This document shows, piece by piece, positions 18,341-30,632 of a stretch of 64,000 nucleotides of DNA (the first letter of the stretch is position 1; the number at the start of each line of letters is the position of its first letter). The stretch comes from Silurus meridionalis (Eukaryota > Chordata > Actinopteri > Siluriformes > Siluridae). The notes beneath the pieces are model-generated. The model had not been told where the DNA came from. It ran no database searches and saw only the letters and a list, made by a program, of their open reading frames with translations. Location of the stretch: assembly GCF_014805685.1 (NCBI RefSeq), contig NC_060893.1, positions 15,534,273 to 15,598,272 on the forward strand, read 5' to 3'. The translations under genes and the position numbers were made by a program.

Positions 18341-19800
18341 CTGTAGGCAGACTAAAAGGCATTCAGAAGCTGTTCCGTTACATTGTTTAGGTGGGTGTAA
18401 CCTCCTGCTCAAGTTAATGTAACTAATAACTAATTTAAGTATTAAGAAATTAAAGCTGGGCTAGTATAAGAGGCTCTAGATACGACTATGGAGCCTGAAA
18501 TAGTAAATGGTCATCAGAGAACAGACAACACAAAACAGGTATATTTGAAAAAATGTATTATACAGAATGAATGGCAGTTATTTACATTCCCTGCCTACCT
18601 AAGAAGGCTTCCTGAGTGCACAGCGCACATTAAAATCAAAATAAAACCTCAAATAAAGAAAGAGTCCATGGAGGTTCTTGATGTGTGTGTTTCGTAGAGT
18701 ATGTTCTTTTCACTACCTGGGTAGGTTTACATGTGTTCTTATCTGTATTACAAATGAAGGCACAGGATGATGCTGGTTCCAAAGATGCCACGGCTGGCCA
18801 TACCGGGCTCTTGATCTGTTCACTTCTGCGGTTGGCTCGCCACTGACCACTAGGGTCAGATTCAGATGGTCTATCCCTTTCTAAAAACCAATCTATACAT
18901 ACAGTACAGAACGCATTAATTACAATTGCCTCATTTCTGTTCAAATCTAGTCAACTTTTCTCCATTCAAATGTCAAATCAAATATAACCAATTGTAAAGG
19001 TTATAAATACTCTAATCATTGTGCAAATGAATAGGCACACATCACACCACATAACATAAGTCAGTTCCAATGAACAACAATCAATCAATCATGTACTTCC
19101 ATCTCACAGTACAAAAATAAATCATAGGATTTCAGAAACCTATTTCTGAAACCAGATATTTAGGTTTTTTTACTTTTTAAATCTGTTTTTTTTTTTTCAT
19201 CTTAACATTTTAACCATCACATTTTAACACATTTATTATTTTTAACAGCTAAGATAAACTTCTGCTTCTTATATACATATCAAACATGTATATTCACAAT
19301 TAAATGAACTAAATCACCCTTATTTTAAATATATTGGCTTTTGAATTAACAAGTCAACAAAACAGTATGAAGGCACCTTTAACGGTGTAAACACTATTAA
19401 AGATCTGCTACAGTGGTGTCTAGCTTAGCTGAGCTAGCTTAACAAACCAATTAGAACTTACATTTAAATGTTAACAATTAGCATGCAGCTAGCACAATTA
19501 GCAATCTTTTATGAGCATCTTAAACAACATAAAACAATCTGAATCTGTGTCTATATGGTATCAACAGCAAGAATCAGGTTCATAACTCCGATTGGTTTTA
19601 AAAGAACAGTATTTTGCTCCTTAATGGTGCTTGCACAATCAGCAAAACACTCATTAGCATTACCATCCTTACCGGAGGTATCTTGAGAAGCTCGCTGTCA
19701 TGCGGCTTAACTATTTCTCACACAGCTTTTAACCTAATGGACACACGAAATTTCAATATATAATACGAGATTTTGTCTTTTAATTTCTGTCCTTTTGAGA
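18341..19800. other. Unidentified 1.5-kb block between two L2 pieces
   Basis: Not L2 sequence. It holds a 102-codon minus-strand open frame (18944-18636) of unusually even composition (FLERDRPSESDPSGQW, EQIKSPVWPAVASLEP), a T-run at 19189-19198, and GCTAGC/TTAGCAT-rich DNA at 19420-19510. It could be an inserted element such as a solo LTR or a retrocopy, or host DNA between two separate LINE insertions. I do not recognise the protein. Confidence 0.4.
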
Positions 19801-19804
19801 ATTT

Positions 19805-20640
19805 TTCTCATACCAGTCCTTGTTTGCTTTCTAGCAACTTCTTCACTGGAGGAAAAGCACAGAGTAGAGAGTTGCACTCCAGTAACCTTGTGTGGGTTAC
19901 ATGGGCCAATATCAGTTGCCCAAAGGTCTTAATAATGACAGATGTCAGAGCGACAGGCCTGTAGTCATTCAATCCTGTGATGTAGGGTTTCTTGGGGACG
20001 GTGATGATGGTGGAGAGTTTAAAGTAGGATGGGACTTCACACAGCTCCAGTGATCTGTTAAAGATATGGGTAAAGATAGGAGCCAGTTGGTCAGCACATG
20101 CTTTGAGACAAGAGGGGGAGACACCGTCTGGGCAGGGTGCTTTTCTTGTCTTCTGTCTCTGGAAGAGCCGATTCACATCTTTACAACGCATGAGAGCAAC
20201 TTAAATGCTGGGAGGAGCTGTTAGAGGGGTTTTCAAAGGTGGGGGCAGTCAGTGGGCTGTGGTGGATGAGAGATATGAAGATATTGTTCTCAAACCTGCA
20301 GTATAAGGTGTTGAAGTCTTCAGTCAAGTCTTTGCTTGCTTTAGTGGGGAGGGGTAGGCTCCTGTAGTTTGTGATATCTTGTAGGCTTTTCTAAACTGAT
20401 GCAAAATTGTTAGCTAAAAACCTACTTTTCAGAGTAGCTACTTTTGGCTATTTTGATCTCCTTTGTCAGTAGGTTCCTGGCCTGCTCATACAGGGCTTTG
20501 TCCGTCCCTCTGTAGGCATCCTCCTTCGCTTGTCAAAATTGTTTAAGTTTGGCTGTGAACCATGGCTTTTTGTTAATGATTGTGCAGAAGGTTTTGATTG
20601 GCACACACACGTCTTCACAAAAACTGATGTAAGATGTTTG
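19805..20640 (-). mobile_element. L2-type LINE, RT N-terminal part
   Basis: The minus-strand frame 20191-19808 has RT landmarks: RKAPCPDGVSPSCLKACADQ, IFTHIFNRSLELCEVPSYFK, STIITVPKKP and LNDYRPVALTSV. Upstream to about 20640 the DNA matches the endonuclease-to-RT linker in broken frames. The fragment ends just after LILAHV, so the middle third of the RT is absent. Confidence 0.8.
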
Positions 20641-20644
20641 TTAT

Positions 20645-21055
20645 GTTAAACTTATGAACCAACTCTCCACACTGTTAACGAGGACACTGTAGATTTGTTA
20701 ATGTATATTAATAGAATCCAATAAGTGAGCTGCTATTCAATTTTGTTGTATTTGTATAGAAAAAAAAAATATAGAGAGATTATCTAAATGTAGTGGTAAA
20801 TGTATTAAAAAGGGCGTATAAAAAAAGGAAAATTTTTCAACACTCTGGTGGTCGTTAATGCATCATCCTGCTGCAGGTGTCTACATAAAATAATCCTAAA
20901 TGTAATAAAACATCATTAAAAAAAAAGATATGGAATGTTTTTAATAATAATAAAAAAAATGTGTATATCATTCTAAAAATATTTTTTAGAATGATCTAGA
21001 ACGTTAATATTCAGTGAAATAACTGATAAACATATGAAACTAATAAATTCACCAT
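20645..21055. other. Intergenic, A/T-rich
   Basis: Poly-A and TAAT-rich sequence. Nothing recognised. Confidence 0.6.
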
Positions 21056-21059
21056 ATAA

Positions 21060-21235
21060 AGCAGTGTTTTCCAATCTTATCTACAATGAGCCTTTCCAAC
21101 AAAGCAGTAGCTGGACCTGTTTCCACCAGATTAATCAGCTGATCTTGGCCTTCAATCAGCCATCAGGTCTGGCTCCTGCCTGGTTGGAGTGAAAACCTGC
21201 AGTCACATGGAAGATTGCACAGACACCCCTGATAT
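21060..21235. repeat. Short dispersed repeat (MITE-like)
   Basis: GTTTTCCAATCTTATCTACA at the left and CATGGAAGATTGCACAG at the right are weak inverted ends. The middle, TTAATCAGCTGATCTTGGCC and GGTTGGAGTGAAAACCTGCA, is a very common fish repeat. Confidence 0.5.
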
Positions 21236-21239
21236 GGAG

Positions 21240-22090
21240 CATTTAGTCTTTCTGAATGTTCTCTGACAATATCCTGATCACAGTTTCACACCACTATTCT
21301 GAGACACACTATAAGTATTTGATTTTTTTCCTTCACTCCATCAGCTGCAATGCTCTTTGCTTTGCTCTGTCGAGTTTGTCTATTTCCCACCAGGCTGCAG
21401 AAGGATCACAAACTGAATTTAAGCGACACACGGGAATTTCGAGACACAATACTGCAGATATTAAAGCTATCTACTCTTTCTCCGATTATCTCCCAATTTG
21501 TGTCTTACACTCAGAGCAATAGAAACGCTATTCAGAGCACATATCTCTGAGGATCCAGCTGTAGTTTAACTCAGACAGGCATTATCCACAGCCATCTCTT
21601 TCTTTGTCACTTTTAGATATCTCTTAGAGTTTGCTTTTGCTGGCTGTCAGGGTTAGAAATTATAGGTTAGTGTTGATAGTGTGGGGGCCATAGAAGCTTT
21701 TAAAGAAGCAGTGCAAGCTTTTCATTACATGTTCTTCTTTCTACATGTAAGTTGATGATGCTTGTTTGTGGAGTGTTTAACACTTTGATGCTGAATTCAT
21801 GTGTAGATTAGAGGGCTGGAGAGAGTCAAGCATATAATTCTTGGCATCGAGTTTCCCTTTATTTATTGTTGGTCAACACGTGAATGAGTGTTTTTTCAGT
21901 TTTTGTATTTGCAATGAATCAAATCAATCCAAACCAATAGGCAAATCTGGTTTATTGTGATGAAGCAATTGTCATATCTCAACACAGAGATATGGATGTG
22001 CATTACAGAACTTTCTGGATGCTATTTTGAGAACCTTAAAAATGTTAAAAACACTTGTCTTTTACAAATTGCTCCTTGGCACAGTGATCC
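21240..22090. other. Intergenic, nothing recognised
   Basis: No coding exon, repeat landmark or RNA gene is seen. Confidence 0.5.
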
Positions 22091-22096
22091 TGTGAG

Positions 22097-22281
22097 CAGG
22101 GGTAGCTCAATATTTAAGCCGTTTGTCTACTTAGTGGAAGGTTCCAAGTTTATATCCAGTACTGCTGGGCCCCTGAGCAAGCTCTATAAGCCTAACCTGC
22201 TCAGCTGTATTAATAGGGTAAATGTAAATCACTCTGGATAAGGCCAGATGCCAGATGTCCGCCAGATGATGTAAATGTGGT
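22097..22281 (+). repeat. tRNA-derived SINE (family R3), degraded
   Basis: A head with an A-box-like GGGGTAGCTCAATATTTAAG is followed by the family middle GGGCCCCTGAGCAAGC and the 3' part AAATCACTCTGGATAAGG with GATGTAAATGTGG. Box B is eroded. Related copies are at 22300-22386, 56131-56290 and probably 59530-59712. Confidence 0.6.
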
Positions 22282-22299
22282 CGTTTTTGGGTTTTGTTT

Positions 22300-22386
22300 G
22301 AGGATGAGGTAGCTCAGTGTTTAACATAAGCTCAAATTCCAGCACCACCAAGCTGCCCCTGTCATGCAACCCTCTACTACTCAGTA
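22300..22386 (+). repeat. tRNA-derived SINE (R3), partial second copy
   Basis: Starts GATGAGGTAGCTCAGTGTTT, has AAATTCCAGCACCACCAAGC, and breaks off near TACTCAGTAC with an A-rich end. It lies directly behind the first copy in the same orientation. Confidence 0.55.
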
Positions 22387-23910
22387 CAAAAAAAAACAAA
22401 AAAAACAAGATAATCATAAGATGCTAAGGAGCTCCTGCCAAATAAAGCAGATGCAGCAATGCAGCAAACTTTACAGATATAAACATATTAGCAGCAATTA
22501 ACCACCTTTATGAATTTAGCTAAACCAAACAATTCCTAGCATTGTAGGATTGCTGTTTTCCTGATGCTGTGCCATATCTATTGATAGAAAGATTTATCAC
22601 ACTGAGAGCAAGTCTTGGTGTATTTAAAAGGGTCTGAAATTCAAATGATCACTGGCACCCTGGGGAAAAATCAATAGCTGCACTGCTCTCTTGAAAAACA
22701 GTCATGCGCCTGGGAAACAGTAGGATATTTTTGATAGATTTTTGGCATCAAGTGAAAAAATTCCATCTTAGTCCAGACAAAATATACTCACTAAAGTATT
22801 TCCATCCCAGAAACCAAAAGAAATGCAGTTTTCTTACCACATCCTCCAAACCAGTTCCTTTTATTTAGTTTTTGTATGGCAGAATCTGAAGCATATGTGG
22901 GGTGTGACAGTACATTACAGATTCATTAACCATGACTTCCTTTTGCTAGATCAGCAAAGCCAAGCAGAATGACACCAAATGAGGTCGCTATTAAAATTGG
23001 ATCACCTGATAGATCATCTGTGCTGGCATGGTGGCATTTTAATGGCACACTATTCCAGCATTCCCTATTACCAGGTCTGTCGTATTTATCTTTAAATGTA
23101 GAAAACATATACTCATGCTTCTTTTCTAACAGCAAGATCTGAGCATGATCAGTGTAGGCAGGGTGCCATTTGATTCAACCCAAGTTCCACCCACTTACCT
23201 GCATCCTTTAGGAACACAGGCCCAGATTTCTTATTATCCACTGCTGAGAAGGAGTCTGTTGGTGGGAGGATATGCAGCATATTTTACCTTGGCACACACT
23301 ATCTATCTTGAGCTGTGCCAGTCGAGGTGTGTATTAACTCTGCTTGTAAATGCACTTCTATCTTGCGATCAAATATTAAGGAATCTCTGTTCAGCCATAG
23401 TGAAAGCAACACAAAATGAAAATGAAAATACACATTTTAAAAGTGTTTGCTTCACTGACTCACTCTCTCTCACAATATTGGCTTATAAAAGCTCACAGAT
23501 AATACAACAGGTTATATAGAGCAATGGTAAGCAATATGGCTGTCTGGTGACCTTATAGTTTTCGACGTGTGTTTATGACTAAGGCAAATATTGCGAAGCA
23601 GTTTGAAGACTTTCATTGCCATTCTTGACAAGAGCTCTGAAGTTCTTCCAACATCAGTGGGGAAACAGTAAAGAAGACTATACAATGAAGGAGAGACTCT
23701 ATTTTAGTGAAGCAAAGACTCTATATAGTGAAAGAGAATATGAAATGTTGCTTGGAAAAACAATTGCTTATGTGAAATAAAGCATATATAACCATGTCTC
23801 TGTCTCTGTCCATGGAGTTGACAGATTTTATCCAGCAAACCTCACTGAACAGATGTCATGTTGTGTCTAAAATAGAATTCCATTGTCTCTAAAATACAAT
23901 TACAGCATTT

Positions 23911-23912
<2 letters not shown>
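22387..23912. other. Intergenic with a candidate conserved block at 22560-23140
   Basis: About 600 bp of balanced, high-complexity DNA with no good reading frame (for example GATCACCTGATAGATCATC, GGCATGGTGGCATTTTAATG). It resembles vertebrate conserved non-coding elements in texture only. The 124-codon frame at 23145-23519 shows no recognisable protein. Confidence 0.25.

Positions 23913-23971
<59 letters not shown>
23913..23971. repeat. (AT)n microsatellite
   Basis: A near-perfect AT run of about 50 bp passing into ACACAC. Confidence 0.95.
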
Positions 23972-23972
<1 letters not shown>

Positions 23973-26900
23973 TTGCTTGGATTAAACAATGCTGTTGAAA
24001 TGCATTATACACAATAACACTTAGGGAGGTTACACTGATGAGGAAAACATAAGCCTATGTTAACATTTATAAAAGCTTATTCAAGGTATGTTTTTATAAT
24101 TTTGTCCTTTTTGAGGCCAAGCTTACATAACACCTGAGTTACAGTGTCAATTAGATAGTGCAAAATGCAAATCAATGCAGCCAGAACATGCTTATAATGC
24201 AGGTAAAATTAAATTTCAGTTTCCCATATGTATGTAGTCCATCATGTACTGCACTAGGGACTGCCTAATAGATGTACTCTGCATGAAGCGCAATCGGCAG
24301 CTTAAGAGTCACTGTGAAATTGCATAAATTCTCAACCATAGAAGCTGTTTAAAAAAAATCAAGACTAAATAGAGAATGCAAGTGCAGTAAATAAAGAAAA
24401 TGTGTAAATTATATTCCTGTCGAACAAAGGCTTGTGTTAGAATGTGTAAAATGCATTGATATGGCCAATATGTATACTAATTGTTTTTCATAAAAAGAGA
24501 ACTATTAACTAACCTGTATTAAGAAAAAAAAAACATGAAATGTAAAGAAAAGTTTAATAAAAATAAATTTGTTTGGAACTAACATTAGGAAATTAGTGTG
24601 TGTGTCTAACCAGGACTGTCAGTTCTGCATGACAATATGTATTTCCCCCTATTTCCCCAAAGTTCTTGGCTTCAAACTATTATAAAGATGGCTATAAATA
24701 GAAAATATGTATAGCAAGAGAGTTGTTTAATTGGTTTAATTTATGTGAAAAAAGCCATCTTGTTTAATGACAATATAGGATTTTTTTTCCTCAAAGTCAC
24801 ATCCTGGTCATGAAGGGACATTGCTGGTAAAATGAATTTGGGAAATTAAAAGTATAAAAATGATCAAAGGTTAATCTTTCATTGCTGTTAATACTTGACA
24901 CAAGTTTCTGCATAACGCTTTTTAATAGTAACAATCATGTAAGCAGCTGTGCATCTTTTCTCTGTTCCTTAAGTAAAGTGCATAGTTTTTATGTATTTTT
25001 ATGCATAGTTTTTGGTCCCTTATTTAAGTTAGCTTTAATATTGTTAATCAGGATCAAGCTAATAATTAGTCAGAAACTGTTATGCATATGTATTAGCTAT
25101 ATGAACACTATGTTTACATAAAATGCTACTATATCACAATGTTTGGCTAATTTAGTGTTTAAATGTTCTGTTCCTTATGGCTAACCTAATTAGTAGTAAG
25201 TGTACTACCTTTGTATTTATTATGCCATCGGCATGATATTAAATTGTTCATCTCTTTGTTGTAATTGGTGGAATGCATACAGTTGGAACATAATGTTTCA
25301 TAATTTTTTGGTGTTTAGGAAACAGAGATACACTTGTAGTTTCACACAAATCGAAAAAATGGATTATTTGCTCCTGTATTAGATGCTAAATACCAACAAT
25401 AATAAGCTTCTTGAGTAAGCGCTCAGTAAGAACATTTTGTGCCCTACAATGATATTCTTGGGTTCAGTGAGCTGAAAGATTGTCAAGAAAAGAAAGTGAC
25501 TTACAAATTGTTTATTACACAAAGTATATTTTCTTAATATATTTTTCTTTTCGTTCTTCTATTGTTTTTATTTTTTATTTTTTATTTTTAGAAATTGTCA
25601 CGTTTGAATGATGCTGTGCCTGGAATGTGAATAATATAAATGAGAACTGCATTGTAAAGATTTTGTGTTGAATCTGAATTGGTTTTAGACATCCTTTTTA
25701 ATATATTATTTACTTTATTATTTTAATGATATGTATACTAATTACAAATAAAGCAAAGCTCTATGAACATACCTGCTCTTAACAAACAATAAAATTACAG
25801 AGGCCAAGTTTTGTAGAAGTGTGGTACAGAGAAAATCATATATAAAATTAATACTTTTATATATCAAAATTATGTAATTCCTGACACTTTTTGTAGGGGA
25901 ATGTTTTAGAAAATGTTTGGTTTCATCAAAGTGAAGATTTGATATCAAATTTGATATCAATTAATTAGGGATACAAACAGTTCTAAAGCTCAGTGCAAAA
26001 AGGCTTTGTATTACATATAAGCAAAAGATGTATTGCAGTTTTTGGTTGATTTGATCTGTATATTCGATCATGTTTTTGCAGTAAAGACAAACAGCAATAA
26101 GCAGAGATGCAGAGATACAATACGTGAAAAATCTGCTCTTATAGACTTTAAAAAGTGCATTAATACAAATGAATTTCAGAATATTCAATTGTTTATATCC
26201 TGGAACACAAGGCTTATCCAAGTACTAAGATGTAAAGATGTAGATATCTGCATAAATGAGAAACTAAAATAAACGAATATGTAGCACACAGATAACCCAA
26301 CACTGCATACACAGAACTATCCTGCAGATAGTTGGGTGTGTACATTTATTTTACAGCATGCTTTAGTCTCAGTTCAGATCTTATTTCTCCAGACAATGTT
26401 GGAGTGTCTTTTTAAACATAGTTATGTAGATACTCTGGTGCATGTGTTTGCTGCAGCAGGCACAGAGAAGAGCAATCTTCTCAGTGCATAAGGTCATTTT
26501 GCAGTAATAGGTTTTATTATACAGTTCCTAATTATATGATAAATATATGATTATTACGAGTTAGTTATGGTCCTATAATTTGTCTGGTTGAGCAGCCCAC
26601 TAGAAGTGCTTGTGTAGTGCTGTGTTTACCATTTACAATTCCGCTTCCTAGTTTCACACAGTTACTACTGTACAGTTACTGTAGCATCATCAGCAGACAC
26701 GAAAAACAATATTTCTGAGAAATATAACTTGTACTGTGTGCTTATACTGGTTGTGCTTATTCTGAGAATTGTGGATAAATGCTCCTAACAACTGCTCACT
26801 GATATTAATTAGTGCAAAATTAAAAACTCAAGCTACTTTTCAAACTGACATTAGTGTTAATATAAAAACTTGAAAAAAAATGTTCATAATTACGTTAACA

Positions 26901-27585
26901 AACTACTTTTTAACAAGAAACACCTTTGTTATGACAAGTTCTAAGTTATAGCTCAGTAAAGTGCAATAATTTCCCAATTTTATTCTGTAAAACTTAATTT
27001 CCTAATAAGCAATTTGCTCATGACCCTTTAACTTGTTATACAATTCTCTACCTAGTTAGTAATTCAGAGGCCACATTAAAATGCAATAAAATCTGTTTTA
27101 ATTACCGCACGCCAAAAAATAATTAAGCTTAGAGTTTTGAGTTCTTTTAAGTCTCCTGTGGATCTGTGATGTCTCAATTACAGGCATAACTATTGTCTCA
27201 TTTGAGTCTTTTAAATGCATGTTAAAGGGTTCTAGATGTATGAATAGCAAAGTAGCTGATTTCAATGACTACAGATCACCTTTTTTGTGAAGTATTTAAA
27301 TTTACACTTTATTAACAATAAAAACAAATATTGTGTTATCTATTCGTTTATTACTATATGACATTGCCTGTTGAAGGTTTAAGAAAAAAACACCTAGCCT
27401 TTCTTTTTTTGAGACACGTTGCATGCATGTTTCTTTTGTTTATGTAATGAACTAGGTAAAACACACAAGAATTAAACAGTAAATGACTAGAAGATTGTCC
27501 AGTCGACAGATTGGTAAAAATGTGACATGTTTGACCCCTAACAGAAGAACTCTTGTAAAAGGCAGAACAGGAGAGAATATGTTAG
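23972..27585. other. Intergenic, A/T-rich
   Basis: No gene or nameable repeat. A perfect 18-bp palindrome GATATCAAATTTGATATC sits at 25941-25958, and a T-rich slip tract at 25557-25590. Confidence 0.55.
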
Positions 27586-27589
27586 CAGA

Positions 27590-27905
27590 CTGTCCCACAT
27601 CCACCGTCACACATGGAAGTGGAATCCTAATGGGTTGTTTTTGAGAAGGGAATGTTGGAGACTTATTCTGAGTAAAAGGAATCCCAAATTAACACGGCCA
27701 CCGTTCCATACTTCAGCAGCATGCATATCCATCTGGACTGCATCAAAATAGAACAAACTCACCATACAACAAGACAATGACAATGGAATGGTATTGAACT
27801 GATCTGGAATGAACTGGATTGCAAGGTCGAAAAGAAATATTTAACTAAAAATATCACTTTTGGAATGAACAAAGAAGCATGAAAAGGTATTTCAGCTGAA
27901 TATTT
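27590..27905 (+). mobile_element. Tc1-like transposon, internal transposase remnant
   Basis: The DNA matches the middle and end of a fish Tc1 transposase gene: ACATGGAAGTGGAATCCTAA, ACTTATTCTGAGTAAAAGGA, ACACGGCCACCGTTCCATAC, CATACAACAAGACAATGACA and GTATTTCAGCTGAATATTTG. The part between the second and third catalytic sites is deleted and stops are frequent. No terminal repeat remains. Confidence 0.6.
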
Positions 27906-28850
27906 GGAGAAACCAACTCTCTATATACTAAGTGTAATGTTTAAATCTAACATTTGTACATCTTTACCATCTGTACATTTATGTATTTGTTTGGTGAAAG
28001 TAAAACTTCATACCAATATACTATACTTACCTAGTTTGTTACATATAAACAAAAAGAACAAGCCGGTTGGCTCTCAAAAGCAATACAAGCTTACTCCAAA
28101 CATTTGACAATCTGTACACCTCCCAACAGAGCTTTTTTCAAACTCATAGCACTTTTAGTCCCTGACCTAGAAAGCCTGAATCATGATGTATTTATTGATA
28201 TCCATTTCAACGCACTTCTGGAAGTTGCTTTGGTTAGTTCACCTGTAAATGTAAAAGTGCATTGAAAGATAAAACCATTTCCTAGTTTTAGCATTAGAGT
28301 AGAGTTAGTAACCCAAATCTATGTGACAGCCAACTTTAAATCACTAAGAAATGAGCTGGAAAGACCCTGCTAACCCGGTTAACCCCCCATCCCTTTCCTC
28401 TCTCTAAATCTCTCTCACTCAGCCTGACCCATGTGCATCACCATTAAGCACAAATGTCAACAGTGAAGTAGGGGCTGAATAATTTACCATTGCTCCTATA
28501 TATAAACATCACCTCCTTCCTGCCCTCTCTGTTCATCTCTGTACTTCCAAAGCAGTCCTGTCAGAATAGAAGAGATGGATTATTTTATGAAAATGTCACA
28601 AGTCAAAAAGTCAAAGTTCAGTGTGGAAAGCAGAATGGCATATGAAGAAATTCTGCATGAATTTATTTGTACCAAGAATATAGTTGATGCATTAATGTGT
28701 GTTGATGATTCCATATAGTGATACAGAAATATTTTATATTTCATATATTATTACTAGAATAGTTGGTATGCTAAAATGGCTTGTCAGCACTATAAATTTT
28801 AATCAATTCAAAACATCATGCACATTATAATGTGGAAAAAAAAACAATAT
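27906..28850. other. Intergenic, nothing recognised
   Basis: A/T-rich. There is a short pyrimidine tract near 28390-28425. Confidence 0.5.
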
Positions 28851-28854
28851 GCAG

Positions 28855-29211
28855 GACTTTTAAGCAGCTAGAACATCATCTTACAAATACCAGCAACTGG
28901 TGTCCTAAGTACCTAGGCATATACAGATTGTCAAAAGAAGATGGGTTGCTGCAAGGTACATGGCCCTGTCCCAACTTTTGAGATGTGTTGCAGATATCAA
29001 ATTTAAAATGATCCTGTTTTATCCCTTAAATATTCAAATATTTTATACTTATAACTATAACTTAAACTTCAAGTTTTAACAGTTTCCAAATTTTAGCTGT
29101 TTTCTTTATTCTGCTGTGAATAAACTATGGATTTATGAAAGTTGCAAATCATTGCATTCTGTTTTTATTTACATTTTATATAGTGTCCTAATTTCTTTTT
29201 TAATTGGGGTG
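28855..29211 (+). mobile_element. Tc1-like transposon 3' end (same family as 40891-42372)
   Basis: Shares with that element ACATGGCCCTGTCCCAACTT, GAGATGTGTTG, CATTGCATTCTGTTTTTATT and the terminal TAATTGGGGTGTA. Only the transposase C-terminus and 3' terminal region are left. Confidence 0.6.
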
Positions 29212-30578
29212 TAAAATAAAAATAAATAAAATATTTGCCATCAACGCATAACAGCTTATTCAAGTTATTTTCTTGAAAAAAAACTTTCTAGTCACAATTG
29301 TCTAGCTATTGGGCCACTTTTTGATTGTGAAAAGTGAGGATTTGTATTATGTTGTAAAAACTAATCAATAAGATGGTTGTCTGATTTGATAAGTTTAAGT
29401 GGATTTACTCTTTATACACCTTGATTTTTACTTCAGGATGAGAGCACACATCCTAATTTATTGTTTCTTATACCACACCAATTTTTCAACTCAAGATTTT
29501 GATTAATTAAAAAATGTCACATAATTAGTTTATTTATTCATTAAATTTAATAGTGTAAAACATCAGCAAAACAAGTTAGCATCTGCCATCAAATCTGTCA
29601 TGTTAACAACTTAAGTGTAAAATGTTCTCTCAAGAGCTTCTCATTTTTCTAGCTCTTGAAAACAAAAATGCTGCTTGTCATATTATCTTTGTCACTGTTC
29701 CCATATAATAAAACCTACAGTAAGCACTTTAACTCAGACTCAAACCTTGACACTGGAGACTCCTTCCAAAAATGCTAAATTAGCTTCTCCTTACTTAAAA
29801 CCTTACCATATTATTGATGGTTATGTGAAGAGCCACCAGAGAATGTCTACTGAAAGTGGTTACTATAGTAACAATAGCATATTAAAATGAACACATTAAT
29901 TAAATCCTATTGCCTGAGAATGTTCAGTGCTGTTGTGTAAGACACAAAATTATGCATGTTTTAACATGGTCCAGCTCTTGTAAATATCTTTTTCACTTTT
30001 ATTTTTCCACCAGTCACATTAAAAACAGAGACTGAGCACTTATTCGTTCACTTGTCATGAAAGTAAAATAAAGCATGTAAATTAAGAAGATGTGCCTGTA
30101 CACTTATTCAGTGTTGATTAAACAATGCTTTTTTTTTTTACTATATTCTCCTTCCACACAATGGATATGTATCTGCTGGAAACTGAATGAGCAGCTTCTC
30201 TGCATTCCTTTACACTCAGTCGGCCTCTAGCTGTCTTAATGATGTGTCTTCAGCTGTCAAATAATTGCACATTTTTTTAGTCTTAATAGAACTTCTATTT
30301 TTAACAGAATCAAGCCGAAAGTTTAAAACAAGTTAAGAATGATTGATAAATGTATTGTGCTTGTTCAATTAGAATGCAATTAACATGGTAATTAGTCTGA
30401 AACCATCGCTAAAAAAAGTACATTGTCGAAAGAGAATGGCCTGTGAACAAAATATTCATTTTAACTTATCATGCCTCTAATGGCCATTGTCCTCGGGTCT
30501 TTTTAGCATAGTTACGCTTTGTTCTCAATTCTCATTCCATAGACAAAGAGAAAGATGAACATCAATTCAGACAGTGTG

Positions 30579-30632
30579 AGAGAGAAAGAGAGAGAAAGGG
30601 AGAAAAAGAAAGATAAAGTGAAAGAAATCTGT
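30579..30632. repeat. GA-rich simple repeat
   Basis: Purine tract of AGAGAAAG units on the plus strand. Confidence 0.8.

Noticed and set aside
23145..23519. 124-codon plus-strand frame
   Set aside because: No recognisable domain, and no Kozak or splice evidence. Chance frame in a balanced-composition region.
25941..25958. 18-bp palindrome as an operator or recombination site
   Set aside because: Short A/T-rich palindromes are expected by chance in tens of kilobases of this composition.
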